Origin: Bog-159 sp963818855
Lineage (GTDB): Bacteria > Acidobacteriota > Terriglobia > Bryobacterales > Bryobacteraceae
Length of the DNA: 64,000 nt
Direction: 5' to 3'
Assembly: GCA_963818855.1 (NCBI GenBank)
Contig: CAWFUH010000005.1
Span: 1-64,000 of the forward strand
Shown here: one piece after another, positions 35,409 to 44,666 of the stretch
How positions within the stretch are numbered: position 1 is the stretch's first letter
How the letters are laid out: every line of letters starts with the position of its first letter
The notes under the pieces: generated by a model
The model's input: only the letters and a program-made list of their open reading frames with translations
What the model was told of the DNA's origin: nothing
The model's database searches: none
Made by a program: the position numbers and the translations under genes

Positions 35409-37074
35409 GTGCAAAAAGCCAAACGAATTCGCTTGATATTGCTGATCGCGGCGCTGGCGGCGGTCGCCGTCCTGCTTATCGGGTGCGGCGGTCTGCCTCC
35501 CCGCACCGTGTCTTTCTCTCAATCTCTGCACGAATTGGAGGCTTACGATTTTGTAGAAGTTACAGCCCGGATCTCCGCGCCCCATGCGCGAAACCCATTC
35601 ACTGATACCGCCATTCGTGGAACCTTTCAGATGGCTGCCGGAAACAAACGTTGGCGTGTTGACGGGTTTTGCGACGCGGATGATGGAAGCGTGTACCGCG
35701 TCCGGTTCATGCCGGCTCTCCCGGGCGACTATACCTACACCGTGGAGTACCGTCAGGCATGGTCCACGGCGACGACCACCGGCACTTTCCATGTGAGCAA
35801 CGGTCGCCGCCGTGGTCCCATCCGGATCGATTCTCAAAACCGCTGGCACTTTGTCTGGGAGGGTACCGGCGAGCATTATTTCTTCAACGGCACCACCGCC
35901 TACTGGCTGATGGGTTGGCGGGATGACCACATCATCCAGTCCAGCCATCGAGCGCCTCCATCGGCTGAAAATCAATCGAATGCGCGTAACGATTGCGGGC
36001 AGGACCAGCCTGTATTACGGCGAGCCGGTTATGGCCGGACGCAATTGGACACCGTTCACCACGCCCTGGCCAGGTACCGGCCTGGCCGAGGACATCTATC
36101 ATCCCGGCTTCGACTATGGCCGTTTTCGGGTCTCGTATTGGCAGAAATTCGAGCGGGCACTGCGCTTTGCCCGAGATCGGGATGTAATCTTTTCGCTCGT
36201 CCTGGATATGAACGATAGCCGTGTTCACCCTGCGCCGGGCAGTGAAAACGAGCACCGCTTCATCCGGTATGCAATTGCGCGCTTTGGCGCCTTTTCGAAC
36301 ATCACCTGGGACCTCGGCGACGATCTCGATCAGTATCGGGATGACCGCTGGACACACGCCACGGGAACCCTGATCAAAGCTTGGGACCCGTACCGGCATT
36401 TGGCTACCAGTCATCCCGTTGACAACGTGCACCAGGATCGCACTTCCGACTGGTTCGACTTCACGTCGTTTCAGGAGTGGTCGAGAGTTCAGCACGCCTT
36501 CATGCTGGCCGAGCGCAAGCAGCAGGAGAGTCTCGGCCGGATCCTCCCGCAGACGAATGAGGAATACGGCTACGAGGACCACTACCCAATGTGGGCCAAA
36601 GGCATCGGATCGGAGTCCGCGGATACGCTGCGGCGGACCGCTTGGGAAATCGTAATGGCGGGAGGATACCAAACTGCCGGCGAGACCGCACGGCGCGGAA
36701 CCAATGTGTGGCCGGACACGGGCGGTGGATGGATGAACGGCCGCGGTGACGACACCATGACCATGTTCGAGGGGTACGCTCACATAGTCGATTTCTTCAC
36801 CAGTTTCGATTGGTGGAACACCGAACCGCACGACGAACTGGTGAACAACGGCAATTACTGTCTGGCGAAGCCCGGTGAAATTTATGCCGTCTATCTGCCG
36901 CATTCCGGCAGTGTGACTGTGCGGCTGCAATCAGGTCGGTATGGTGGCACCTGGTGGAATGCAGCAACCGGTGAGAAGACTGCTCTGCCCTCCGTAAGTG
37001 TCACCGCAACCTCGTGGACGTCGCCTGCGGCCCCTGGAGGCAATGACTGGGCGCTTCTCCTCGTGCGGAAGTAG
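35409..37074 (+). pseudogene. Lipoprotein glycoside hydrolase-like (DUF4038/DUF5060), frameshifted
   Basis: A GTG start at 35409 gives a membrane segment and lipobox ending VLLIGCGG, then a DUF5060-like domain (LHELEAYDFVEVTARISAPH, and RVRFMPALPGDYTYTVEYRQ). At AYWLMGWRDD the frame shifts near 35935 and continues in a second frame with TIM-barrel-like ERLHRLKINRMRVTIAGRTS, GRNWTPFTTPWPGTG, and NEEYGYEDHYPMWAKGIG. The C-terminal ~90 residues end in a collagen-binding-like beta domain (RYGGTWWNAATGEKTALPSV). Expected location is the outer surface. One indel separates the parts, so error and mutation are both possible. Confidence 0.7.
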
Positions 37075-37078
37075 ATCG

Positions 37079-37320
37079 ATGACTGAACCGACGCTGTATC
37101 ACCTCGACCGAGCCCGCGAATCGATTGTCCAACTCTATCAGGCGTGGGACCCGCCAAAGCTGCCGAGTGGAAGAACGTGCCGGCGCCGGCAAACACGACG
37201 GAAGGGAAGGCATGGCAAACGTCCCGATCCGACTGTCGAGATTTCGACGCGAGCGGGGCCGCGCGGACCTCGATTCCCAATTGTTGCGTCTCCTCATTGA
37301 ACTGGCAGCCGGCGTGCAAT
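37079..37320 (+). pseudogene. C-terminal scrap of a kinase/TPR-type protein
   Basis: MTEPTLYHLDRARESIVQLY is followed by QAWDPPK; in an adjacent frame KAAEWKNVPAPAN follows. The phrase 'RIVQLYEAWGKPEKAAEWR' type is what ends many acidobacterial and planctomycete serine/threonine kinases with TPR repeats, so this looks like only the tail of such a gene. No kinase domain is nearby. Low confidence. Confidence 0.3.
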
Positions 37321-37342
37321 TGATCGTGGGAGGAAACAGTGA

Positions 37343-38209
37343 ATGAAGCTCATTGAAGTAGTGCAGGAAGCAGGAAGAAACTGTGTTGCCATTGGCCATT
37401 TCAACATCGCCGATCTGGTCCTGCTGAAAGGTGTGTTCGAAGCCGCGAGCGAACTAAAAGTGCCGGTTCTGGTCGGCGCTTCGGAGGGAGAACGCGAGTT
37501 GCGGGAACGCGGCAGCTCGCGGCTGCGGTGCGGAGTCTGCGTGAGGAGTTCGACTTTACTATGTTCTTGAATGCCGATCACACGCATTCGCTGGCAAAGG
37601 CCCTGGAGGCCGTGAAGGCAGGCTTCGATTCAGTGGTGTTCGATTTGTCCACGCTGCCGTTAGAAGAAAATGTCCAGGACGACTAAGCAGGCTGCGGAGG
37701 CGCTCAAGTCTCTGAACCCGGCAGTGGTCGTCGAAGGAGAAATTGGGGACATCGGCAGCGGCTCCGGGATTCACGCAGATGGTCCCAGTCCTGACCGCGC
37801 GTTGACAACCCCCGAAGAAGCCCGCCAGTTTGTCACGGAGACGAAGGTGGACGTGCTTGCCCCCGCAGTGGGCAACTCGCACGGCATGCGCATGAGCATG
37901 GTTACCGGCAAGGAGCGAAAGCATCTTGCCATCGAGCGAATTCGAGAGATCAAATCCGCGACCGGTGTACCCCTGACGCTGCATGGCGGTTCTGGCACGG
38001 CGGATGAAGATCTGAAACAGGCCATCCGTGCCGGGATCAACATCGTTCACATCAATACGGAAGTGCGTCTGGCGTGGAAGCGGGGGCTGGAAGCTGGTCT
38101 CGCGCTGCGCGAGGACGAGGTGGTGCCGTATAAGATCCTCCCGTCGGCGGTCGCCGCGATACACGACGTCGTCAGCGCCAGGCTCCGATTATTTGGAGGG
38201 CAGAGCTAA
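37343..38209 (+). pseudogene. Class II ketose-bisphosphate aldolase, two frameshifts
   Basis: Three frames rebuild a ~290-residue aldolase. Frame one: GRNCVAIGHFNIADLVLLKG, ASELKVPVLVGASEGERE. Frame two after ~37498: QLAAAVRSLREEFDFTMFLN then ADHTHSLAKALEAVKAGFDS (His zinc ligand, catalytic Asp). Frame three after ~37675: KQAAEALKSLNPAVVVEGEI, VGNSHGMRM, PLTLHGGSGTADEDLKQAIR and INIVHINTEVRLAW. It would cleave fructose- or tagatose-type bisphosphates with zinc. A class II enzyme with two indels is not functional as read; whether these are mutations or errors cannot be told here. Confidence 0.75.
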
Positions 38210-38249
38210 AGGTCGCTTTCCTGCGGTGAGGGTTCGTAGCCGCATTCGC

Positions 38250-38458
38250 GCCTCGCTCAGTATCCATCGTCCGAACGCAACGGCGACGGGAAGCCGGACC
38301 TGGTGACCGTGCTCGTGAACAAGAACGAGAGGGCTGCCGACGTGAACCTGGTGATAGCCCTCGGCCAAGGCAATGGCAATTTTCGAGATTTAAGCATCCT
38401 ATCCACTGAACAACACTTTCGACTTGACGGTAGGCGACGTCAACGGGGACGGAATTCC
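38250..38458 (+). pseudogene. VCBS/FG-GAP repeat fragment
   Basis: NGDGKPDLVTVLVNKNERAA and ALGQGNGNFRDLSI, then in another frame YPLNNTFDLTVGDVNGDGIP, are two consecutive FG-GAP/VCBS-like repeats with calcium-loop-like DxNGDG motifs. There is no start and no continuation, so this is an orphan fragment of a larger secreted repeat protein, cut by a frame change near 38400. Confidence 0.55.
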
Positions 38459-38506
38459 ACCAGGCAGATTTTGAGAGAGGAAACTCTGCCCTTCGAAAGC
38501 AAAGCA

Positions 38507-38619
38507 GTGGGGCAGGCGTCCACGCTGGGGTGCCCTCTGGGCCGGGACGTCCACGTCCCGCCACATGGCGCAAGATGGCGGGTCTCGAGACCCGCCGCAG
38601 GATTGGAGTCCTGCCCCAC
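38507..38619. repeat. Dispersed hairpin repeat, family A (long copy)
   Basis: Starts GTGGGGCAGGCGTCC and ends GGAGTCCTGCCCCAC, with internal palindromes GGGACGTCCACGTCCC and GCGGGTCTCGAGACCCGC. The outer ends pair, so the whole 113-base unit could fold as one multi-branched structure. It lies just upstream of the cytochrome gene. Confidence 0.65.
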
Positions 38620-38656
38620 ATTGTGCGGTACACTCAGAGTAACTCGGAGGCGAGTC

Positions 38657-40006
38657 ATGAAGCTGCCAACGCTCGGTATCGCTGCCTGGTTGTCCGCTGT
38701 GTGCCCGCTGGTTGCGGCGGAAGTCACCTACAGCGCCGACGTAGCCCCGATCCTCTACAAGCACTGTGCCACGTGCCACCACGCGGACGACATTGCGCCT
38801 ATGCCGCTGATCACCTATCAGCAAACCCGCCCCTGGGCCGCAGCCATTCGCGAAGCGGTCCTGACCCGCCAGATGCCGCCCTGGAAGGCGGACCCGCGCT
38901 TCGGCAAGTGGCGAAACGACTGGAGCCTGACCGCCGCCGAAATCGATACGATCAAGACCTGGGTGGATCAAGGCTCGGCCGAGGGCGACCCGCGCCAACT
39001 GCCCGCGCCGCCCGTATTCTCCACGGATTGGCGCATCGGGAAGCCGGACGTGGTCATCTCCATTCCGCCGCACTCGATCACGGCCGATGGACCCGACGAA
39101 TACGAATACTTCAACGTTCCCACTAACTTCACCGAAGACAAGTGGATCATCGCGGCCGAACTGCGCCCTACCAATCGCAAAATTGTGCACCACGCGCATG
39201 TATTCGTGAACGACCCCGCCAAGCCGAAAACCGCCGGCGCGAAGAAGGAAGAGCACGCGGATCCGCAATCGGCCTACGCCGACTGGCTCAAGGTGCACGA
39301 AGGCAAGCTCTCCTGGATGCGTCCGGAGGCGCCGGTGATCGATGATGGCTGCATCGTGGACGACAACTCCTATTGGCCGGGCGGCAAGCCCCGCGACGAA
39401 AACTTCGGCAGTTGGGGGCTGATCAGCTCGTATCTGCCCGGGCGCGGACCGGATGTTTATCCGCCGGGGACGGCGCGCAAAATCCCGGCGGGCGCCACGC
39501 TGGGATTCCAGATTCACTACTCCAAGGCCACCCGGAAGCCGGAGGTCGACGCCACGGCCGTAGGACTGATCTTCGCCAAGGAGCCGCCCCAGCAGGTGGC
39601 CAAGCGCGTGGATTTATCGAACTACTTCTTCCGCATTCCGGCCGGCGACCCGAACGTGGAGGTCACCGAGTGTCACACCTTCAAGCAGGACATGTATCTG
39701 ACCAGCCTGACGCCCCACATGCATCTACGCGGCAAGGACGCGCGCTTCGAAGCGACCTATCCGGACGGCCGCCGGGAAACTCTGCTGCTGGTGCCGCACT
39801 ACAATTTCAACTGGCAGATCACCTACCGCATGGAGCAGCCGAAGTTCATACCGAAGGGCACACGCCTGGCGATCATCTCGCACTTCGATAACTCACTGAA
39901 TAATCCGTTGAACCCGGATCCTACGAAGGTGGTGCGCTGGGGTGAGGCCAGCGAAATGGAAATGATGGACGGCTGGATCGAATATTTGGACGCGGATGCC
40001 CGCTAG
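38657..40006 (+). CDS. Exported cytochrome c with copper-monooxygenase-like C-terminus
   Basis: 449 residues from the ATG at 38657, preceded by GGAGG. A signal peptide (MKLPTLGIAAWLSAVCPLVA) is followed by a haem-binding CATCHH near residue 38 and MPPWKAD as the likely axial Met region. From ~150 on, histidine clusters HHAHVFVND, IHYSKAT, TECHTF and TPHMHLRGKDARF match the layout of copper type II ascorbate-dependent monooxygenase-like domains. It is probably periplasmic. Such fusions are frequent in Solibacter-type genomes; substrate and electron partner are unknown. Confidence 0.8.
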   Translation: MKLPTLGIAAWLSAVCPLVAAEVTYSADVAPILYKHCATCHHADDIAPMPLITYQQTRPWAAAIREAVLTRQMPPWKADPRFGKWRNDWSLTAAEIDTIKTWVDQGSAEGDPRQLPAPPVFSTDWRIGKPDVVISIPPHSITADGPDEYEYFNVPTNFTEDKWIIAAELRPTNRKIVHHAHVFVNDPAKPKTAGAKKEEHADPQSAYADWLKVHEGKLSWMRPEAPVIDDGCIVDDNSYWPGGKPRDENFGSWGLISSYLPGRGPDVYPPGTARKIPAGATLGFQIHYSKATRKPEVDATAVGLIFAKEPPQQVAKRVDLSNYFFRIPAGDPNVEVTECHTFKQDMYLTSLTPHMHLRGKDARFEATYPDGRRETLLLVPHYNFNWQITYRMEQPKFIPKGTRLAIISHFDNSLNNPLNPDPTKVVRWGEASEMEMMDGWIEYLDADAR

Positions 40007-40511
40007 TGCCTGTGATGGCGAAGGCGTGATCGTCCAAATCAACGTCTCTGCCGGCGGCATTCCTAAACGCCCGATTGCGTCGGGTATGATCACTCCGCTA
40101 GGCCTCGCTGGCGACGCCTGCGCGCACCCGGAAATCCACGGTGGGTTGCGGCAGGCCGTGCTGCTCATTGCGGTCGAGACCATCGAGGAATTGCAGGGCC
40201 GTGGTTATCCGGTCTTCCATGGAGCGCTTGGCGAGAACCTGACCACCCGCGGCCTCGACCGCCGGCAGTTGCGCATCGGCCATCAGTTGCGCGCCGGCGA
40301 AGCCGTCCTGGAGATCACCAAGGTGCGCGGCCCGTGTGCGTCCTTGGATATCTATGGGCCCGCTATCAAGCAGGAGATTTACGACGCACAAGTGAACGCG
40401 GGCGATGCCACATCGCCGCGCTGGGGCATGAGCGGATTCTACGCGCGCGTGATCCAGTCGGGCCGCGTGCAGTCCAACGATCCCATTTCCCTACTTGCCG
40501 CGCTGGCCTGA
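39996..40511 (+). CDS. MOSC-domain protein
   Basis: 171 residues, overlapping the cytochrome end by 11 bases. It contains VQINVSAGGIPKRPIASGMI, DACAHPEIHGGLRQAVLLIA, PVFHGALGENLTTRGLDRRQ and the C-terminal ITKVRGPCASLDIYGP with a conserved Cys. This is the YiiM-like MOSC fold, which in characterised members handles molybdenum cofactor or reduces N-hydroxylated compounds. Full length; it is probably co-transcribed with the cytochrome. Confidence 0.85.
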   Translation: MPASACDGEGVIVQINVSAGGIPKRPIASGMITPLGLAGDACAHPEIHGGLRQAVLLIAVETIEELQGRGYPVFHGALGENLTTRGLDRRQLRIGHQLRAGEAVLEITKVRGPCASLDIYGPAIKQEIYDAQVNAGDATSPRWGMSGFYARVIQSGRVQSNDPISLLAALA

Positions 40512-40529
40512 GCTGGTGCAACCTGAATC

Positions 40530-41081
40530 CTATTTCTTAGTGGCTTTCTTGTGGGCTTTGATGCCGGCTTTGAGAAACGTAATGGCGTTCTTCGGGCCGG
40601 CCGTGCCGGTGACTCTGAATTTCTTGCCGCGCTGCTTGTTGTATGAAATGAAGAATTCCTCCACTTGCGAAAGCAGAGTCTTGTTCACGTCGTCGATGGT
40701 TTCCAGGTTCTCGTGGCTGTAAGAATGGACCGCCACCCCCAACAGCCGGTCGTTGGATTCGGTTTTGCCGTCCTGGGTCTGTTCAGCTTTGATAATTCCG
40801 ATGATGCGCGCATCCATGAGGCAGCCGACGTGAGCCGGTGCGTCCGTCAGAACCAGGATGTCGAGCGGGTCGCCATCGTCGCCCAGCGTGGACGGAATGA
40901 AACCGAAATCGAACGGGAACATCATGCCTTCGGGCAGCAGCCCGGCTAACATGAACAGACGGGAATCCGGGTCGTAATCGAACTTATTGCGGCTGCCCTT
41001 CGGCGTTTCGATAATTGCCCGGCAGGTGCACTTCTTAGCGTCAAGCTGATTGGGGAGACAGGTTAGATCGGCCATGTCCAT
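40530..41081 (-). CDS. ppa: Inorganic pyrophosphatase
   Basis: 183 residues from the ATG at 41081 (a second Met two codons on is equally possible). It hydrolyses pyrophosphate to phosphate, pulling biosynthetic reactions forward. Family I motifs: IETPKGSRNKFDYDPDSRLF, EGMMFPFDFGFIPSTLGDDG, DPLDILVLTDAP (metal-binding Asp set) and the C-terminal KKFRVTGTAGPKNAITFLKA. Cytoplasmic. It is convergent with the MOSC gene. Confidence 0.9.
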   Translation of the reverse strand: MDMADLTCLPNQLDAKKCTCRAIIETPKGSRNKFDYDPDSRLFMLAGLLPEGMMFPFDFGFIPSTLGDDGDPLDILVLTDAPAHVGCLMDARIIGIIKAEQTQDGKTESNDRLLGVAVHSYSHENLETIDDVNKTLLSQVEEFFISYNKQRGKKFRVTGTAGPKNAITFLKAGIKAHKKATKK

Positions 41082-41287
41082 TTTGATTGTAACCGTGTTT
41101 AAGCCTTGGCTGCCCCACTGACCGCTGCAAGTTGGTGCAACCGGCGGCGCCACGCGGGCGTCTCATACGCAGGGAATTGGATGCGCTCGCTTCTAAAATC
41201 CGGTCTGCCGGTCCTGCAGCAGAACAAAGCCGGGCTCATCGCCGACCTGCTGCTCCTCGCGCTTTTCCTGGTGCTGTTGGCGGTGCG

Positions 41288-42214
41288 CTAAGGCTTCGGA
41301 ACCGAAACCGTGATGTTGCGGTATTTCAGGCCACCGGTGTGGTCGCCCTGGATATAGAAGGGTCCAGGCTCGCCTTCGTTGGCGTCCAGCGCGCCGCCCG
41401 TAATCCCCTCTATCTCTTTGTGGTCAATCGTAGTCACGCCGTTATGGACCTCCGTAACCGTGCGCCCTACCAGGGTAACGTCGAACGTCTCCCACTGGCC
41501 TGGTGCACGCGGCAGCTCCGGCTGGGGCGCGATCCGGCCATAGATCGACCCGATGCGCCGCTCCACCGGATTACTGGTTAGCGGTTCGTATTCAACCTGG
41601 ACTTCGTAGCGGCCGCGCAGATAGAAGCCGCTGTTACCGTCGTCGGGACAGTTCACTTCGAAGTGCACTTTGAAATCATTAAACGTGCGAGTGGTTTTCA
41701 GGTTCGCGCCGTGGGCGGTATTCACCAGCAACCCGTCTGCGACGGTCCAGTGGCTGGCGGCGGAGCCGATCGGCTCCCACCCGGTGAGGTCCTTTCCGTT
41801 GAAGAGCGGCTCCGGATCGGTCCAGGCAGTGGGCGCCTCGCGCTTCAACTCCGGAGCGCGCACGCCGTCCAATTTGATGGTGGCGCCGCCGCTCTGCTCG
41901 CCGCTGAGCTTATCGCCGCTGGCGGTGAGTATCCAGGTAGTCGCCGGACGGTGCGCAGTCGCAGGTGAGACCGTGAGTTTCAGGCGCGGCCCGTCCACTG
42001 CGACATCCTTCACCTGGTACACATTGCCGCCGGACGGCTGATACCAGACCTCCAGATTGCCTCCCTTGTCTGTCACGCCGAGCCAGACGGCGCGCGTGCC
42101 GCCAGGCGTGGTGATATTAAAATCCCAGCGGCCGGCGAAGGGGCTGGCATTTTGTTGGGCATGGGCCGGCATCAGCAGCGCGGCAGCCGCAAGCAGGGCG
42201 GTGTGGACTCGCAT
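41288..42214 (-). CDS. Exported DUF1080 (3-keto-disaccharide hydrolase-like) protein
   Basis: 308 residues. The N-terminus is a signal peptide (MRVHTALLAAAALLMPAHAQ), then a ~110-residue beta-rich domain, then DUF1080: LFNGKDLTGWEPIGSAASHW, FNDFKVHFEVNCPDDGNSGF, YLRGRYEVQVEY, and GPFYIQGDHTGGLKYRNITV. The domain is concanavalin-like and linked to carbohydrate breakdown in Acidobacteria and Planctomycetes. Expected periplasmic or secreted. Confidence 0.85.
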   Translation of the reverse strand: MRVHTALLAAAALLMPAHAQQNASPFAGRWDFNITTPGGTRAVWLGVTDKGGNLEVWYQPSGGNVYQVKDVAVDGPRLKLTVSPATAHRPATTWILTASGDKLSGEQSGGATIKLDGVRAPELKREAPTAWTDPEPLFNGKDLTGWEPIGSAASHWTVADGLLVNTAHGANLKTTRTFNDFKVHFEVNCPDDGNSGFYLRGRYEVQVEYEPLTSNPVERRIGSIYGRIAPQPELPRAPGQWETFDVTLVGRTVTEVHNGVTTIDHKEIEGITGGALDANEGEPGPFYIQGDHTGGLKYRNITVSVPKP

Positions 42215-42367
42215 GTATGCAGTCTATTACATGTTGGGCGGTGCGTGGGTGGCCGTCCCTGGGCGGCTTCTTATGGAAATCTAACTTATTTCCACAGGGG
42301 AATTCCTATCGCAAAGAGTGTAACCTGGAGGGTCTGCGAGTCATCATTAACAGCCTTGACACAAACC

Positions 42368-44650
42368 ATGATCCAGGGAACTCTTTTCTTTGCGTTGCTT
42401 TTCGCCGCCGCCGGCGCATTACGCGCGCAGGTGGACGTGCTTACAGCGAATTATGATAACAACCGTACCAATGCGAACATGAACGAAGGGATTCTGAATC
42501 TGAACAACGTGAATCCCACGCAGTTCGGGAAGCTATACACGTTTCCGGTGGATGGACAGGTATATGCACAGCCGCTCTACGTGCATGCCTTGAACATGCC
42601 TGGGAAGGGTACGCTGAACGTACTTTTCGTGGCGACCATGCACAACAGCGTGTATGCTTTCGACGCGGATGCGGCCAACGGCACCGCGCCGATATGGCAG
42701 GTGAATCTGGGAAGCTCGGTCAGTCCGTCGTTATTCGCGGTGTCGGGGGCGACCTACATCGACATCCTGAACGAGATCGGAATTCTCAGCACGCCGGTAA
42801 TCGACCGGATCGGCAACACCATCTACGTCGCGAATGAAACTCTGGTCAGCGGCAACATGGCGTTTTTCCTGCATGCGCTGGACCTGGGAACGGGAGCCGA
42901 GAAGTTGAACGGGCCCGTGCAAATCCAGGCCACGGTGTCCGGCAGCGGCTGGGGCGGTTCGGGGGATGCGGTGAATGGCGAGCTTCCGCTGGTGCCGGCG
43001 GACCACATTCAAAGGCCGGCGCTGCTGCTGGCCAACAACACGATTTATGCCGGTTTCGGTTCACACGGAGACTACATGCCGTGGCACGGCTGGATTGTGG
43101 CCTACAATGCCGGCGACCTGATGGAACAAACCGCCGTTTTCAACGCCACGCCGTCGGCCGCCGGCTCTTCGATCTGGCAAGGGGGCCGGGGCCTGGCGGC
43201 CGATGCGAACGGCAGCGTGTATTGCACGACTTCGAATGGCGATTACGACGGCATCACGTCGTGGGGTGAAAGCGTGCTCCGTTTGACTCCTACCCTGGAG
43301 GTTTCGGATTGGTTCACGCCGGCGGAGTACGCCACCTGGACCGACGACGACCAGGATTTTGGCTCGGACGGTCCGATCCTGGTGCCGGGCAGCAACATGG
43401 TGATTGCCGGCGGCAAAGCGGGCCTGGTAGCGCTGATCGACGCCACGAACATGGGTCACGAAGGGATGGATACCAATGCGCTGCAGGTTTTTCAGGCGGT
43501 TTCCAACAATGAGTTCGCCATCTTTAACGCGGCATTCTGGAATCTCGCCGCCGGACCGATCCTTTACATTTGGGGCAGCGACCAAACGCTGCGCGAATTC
43601 CAGATGCAAAACGGCACGTTCAACACCACCGCGCTGGCGTCCAACAGCTCTGTCACCAATGTGCTGCCCTTCAGCGGCATGACCGTGTCGTCCAACGGTG
43701 CGGTGCCGGAGAGCGGCATTTTTTGGGCGAGTACGGTGGCGAATTCGACTCTCCCGCAGCCTGGCACCCTGCATGCGTTCAATGCCTTGAATGTGAGCCA
43801 GGAGCTTTGGAACAGCGACATGCAGGGCAGCCGGGATACGATGGGGAACTTCACCAAATATGCCAATCCGACGGTGGTGAACGGCAAGGTCTACATGCCC
43901 ACGGGTTCGAATCAAGTCACCGCTTACGGATTGCTTCCCGTTCCCGGTATCACCGCAGTGACTAGTGCCGCCAGCTTGACCAGTGCCGCCGTTGCGCCGG
44001 GTGAACTGATTGCGATTTTCGGCTACAGCATCGGCCCACCCGCACCCGTGGGTCTGGCGCTCGATCCGGCGGGGACAGTGGCGACTTCGTTGGGAGGAGT
44101 CAGAGTCAGTTTTGATGCCACTCCGGCGCCGCTATTGTACGCCGCCGCGGGCCAGATCAACGCGGTGGTACCGTTCGAGATAGCGGGCAAATCCACCACG
44201 GTGATGCAGGTTTCGGCTCCGGGAGGCGCCATGTTCACGGCCACGCTGCCGGTGAGCACGGCGGCTCCGGCCGTATTTCTGACGAGCGCGTCCGGGCAGG
44301 GCGCCATATTGAATACGGATTATTCCGTCAATTCGCCGGCCAATCCGGCGGCGCGCGGCTCGTGGGTCGCGATTTACGCCACCGGCGCCGGTCTTTTGTC
44401 TCCGGCGGTAGCGGATGGGGCCATCGTTTCGGCGGTAAGTCTGCCGGTGACCGCCACGCCGATATCGGTAACCATCGGTGGACAGACCGCGGCGGTAAGC
44501 TATCAGGGCGCCGCGCCGGGACTGGTGGCCGGAGTAGTTCAGATTAATGCGCAGGTTCCGGCGAACGTATCTCCGGGAGCGGCGGTGCCGGTGACGATTA
44601 GCGCGGGCGATGTGGCTGGCCTGAGCACGGTCACGATGGCGGTGGATTAG
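42368..44650 (+). CDS. Secreted PQQ/beta-propeller-like protein with TIGR03437 domain
   Basis: 760 residues from the ATG at 42368 (MIQGTLFFALLFAAAGALRA). The body has propeller-like blades (YAQPLYVHALNMPGKGTLNV, LFVATMHNSVYAFDADAANG, GPILYIWGSDQTLREFQMQN) resembling BamB/PQQ repeats. From ~535 the TIGR03437-type domain begins with ITAVTSAASLTSAAVAPGEL and includes ALLFGYS-like strands and LYAAAGQINAVVPFEIAGKS. Probably secreted or surface-attached; substrate unknown. Longer upstream frames to 42152 lack a signal peptide and are rejected. Confidence 0.8.
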   Translation: MIQGTLFFALLFAAAGALRAQVDVLTANYDNNRTNANMNEGILNLNNVNPTQFGKLYTFPVDGQVYAQPLYVHALNMPGKGTLNVLFVATMHNSVYAFDADAANGTAPIWQVNLGSSVSPSLFAVSGATYIDILNEIGILSTPVIDRIGNTIYVANETLVSGNMAFFLHALDLGTGAEKLNGPVQIQATVSGSGWGGSGDAVNGELPLVPADHIQRPALLLANNTIYAGFGSHGDYMPWHGWIVAYNAGDLMEQTAVFNATPSAAGSSIWQGGRGLAADANGSVYCTTSNGDYDGITSWGESVLRLTPTLEVSDWFTPAEYATWTDDDQDFGSDGPILVPGSNMVIAGGKAGLVALIDATNMGHEGMDTNALQVFQAVSNNEFAIFNAAFWNLAAGPILYIWGSDQTLREFQMQNGTFNTTALASNSSVTNVLPFSGMTVSSNGAVPESGIFWASTVANSTLPQPGTLHAFNALNVSQELWNSDMQGSRDTMGNFTKYANPTVVNGKVYMPTGSNQVTAYGLLPVPGITAVTSAASLTSAAVAPGELIAIFGYSIGPPAPVGLALDPAGTVATSLGGVRVSFDATPAPLLYAAAGQINAVVPFEIAGKSTTVMQVSAPGGAMFTATLPVSTAAPAVFLTSASGQGAILNTDYSVNSPANPAARGSWVAIYATGAGLLSPAVADGAIVSAVSLPVTATPISVTIGGQTAAVSYQGAAPGLVAGVVQINAQVPANVSPGAAVPVTISAGDVAGLSTVTMAVD

Positions 44651-44666
44651 GTTTTGGGTTAAGCCT

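Noticed and set aside
41106..41291. 61-codon plus-strand frame with a hydrophobic C-terminus
   Set aside because: It could be a tiny membrane protein, but it lies in a divergent-promoter gap with no support beyond hydrophobicity.
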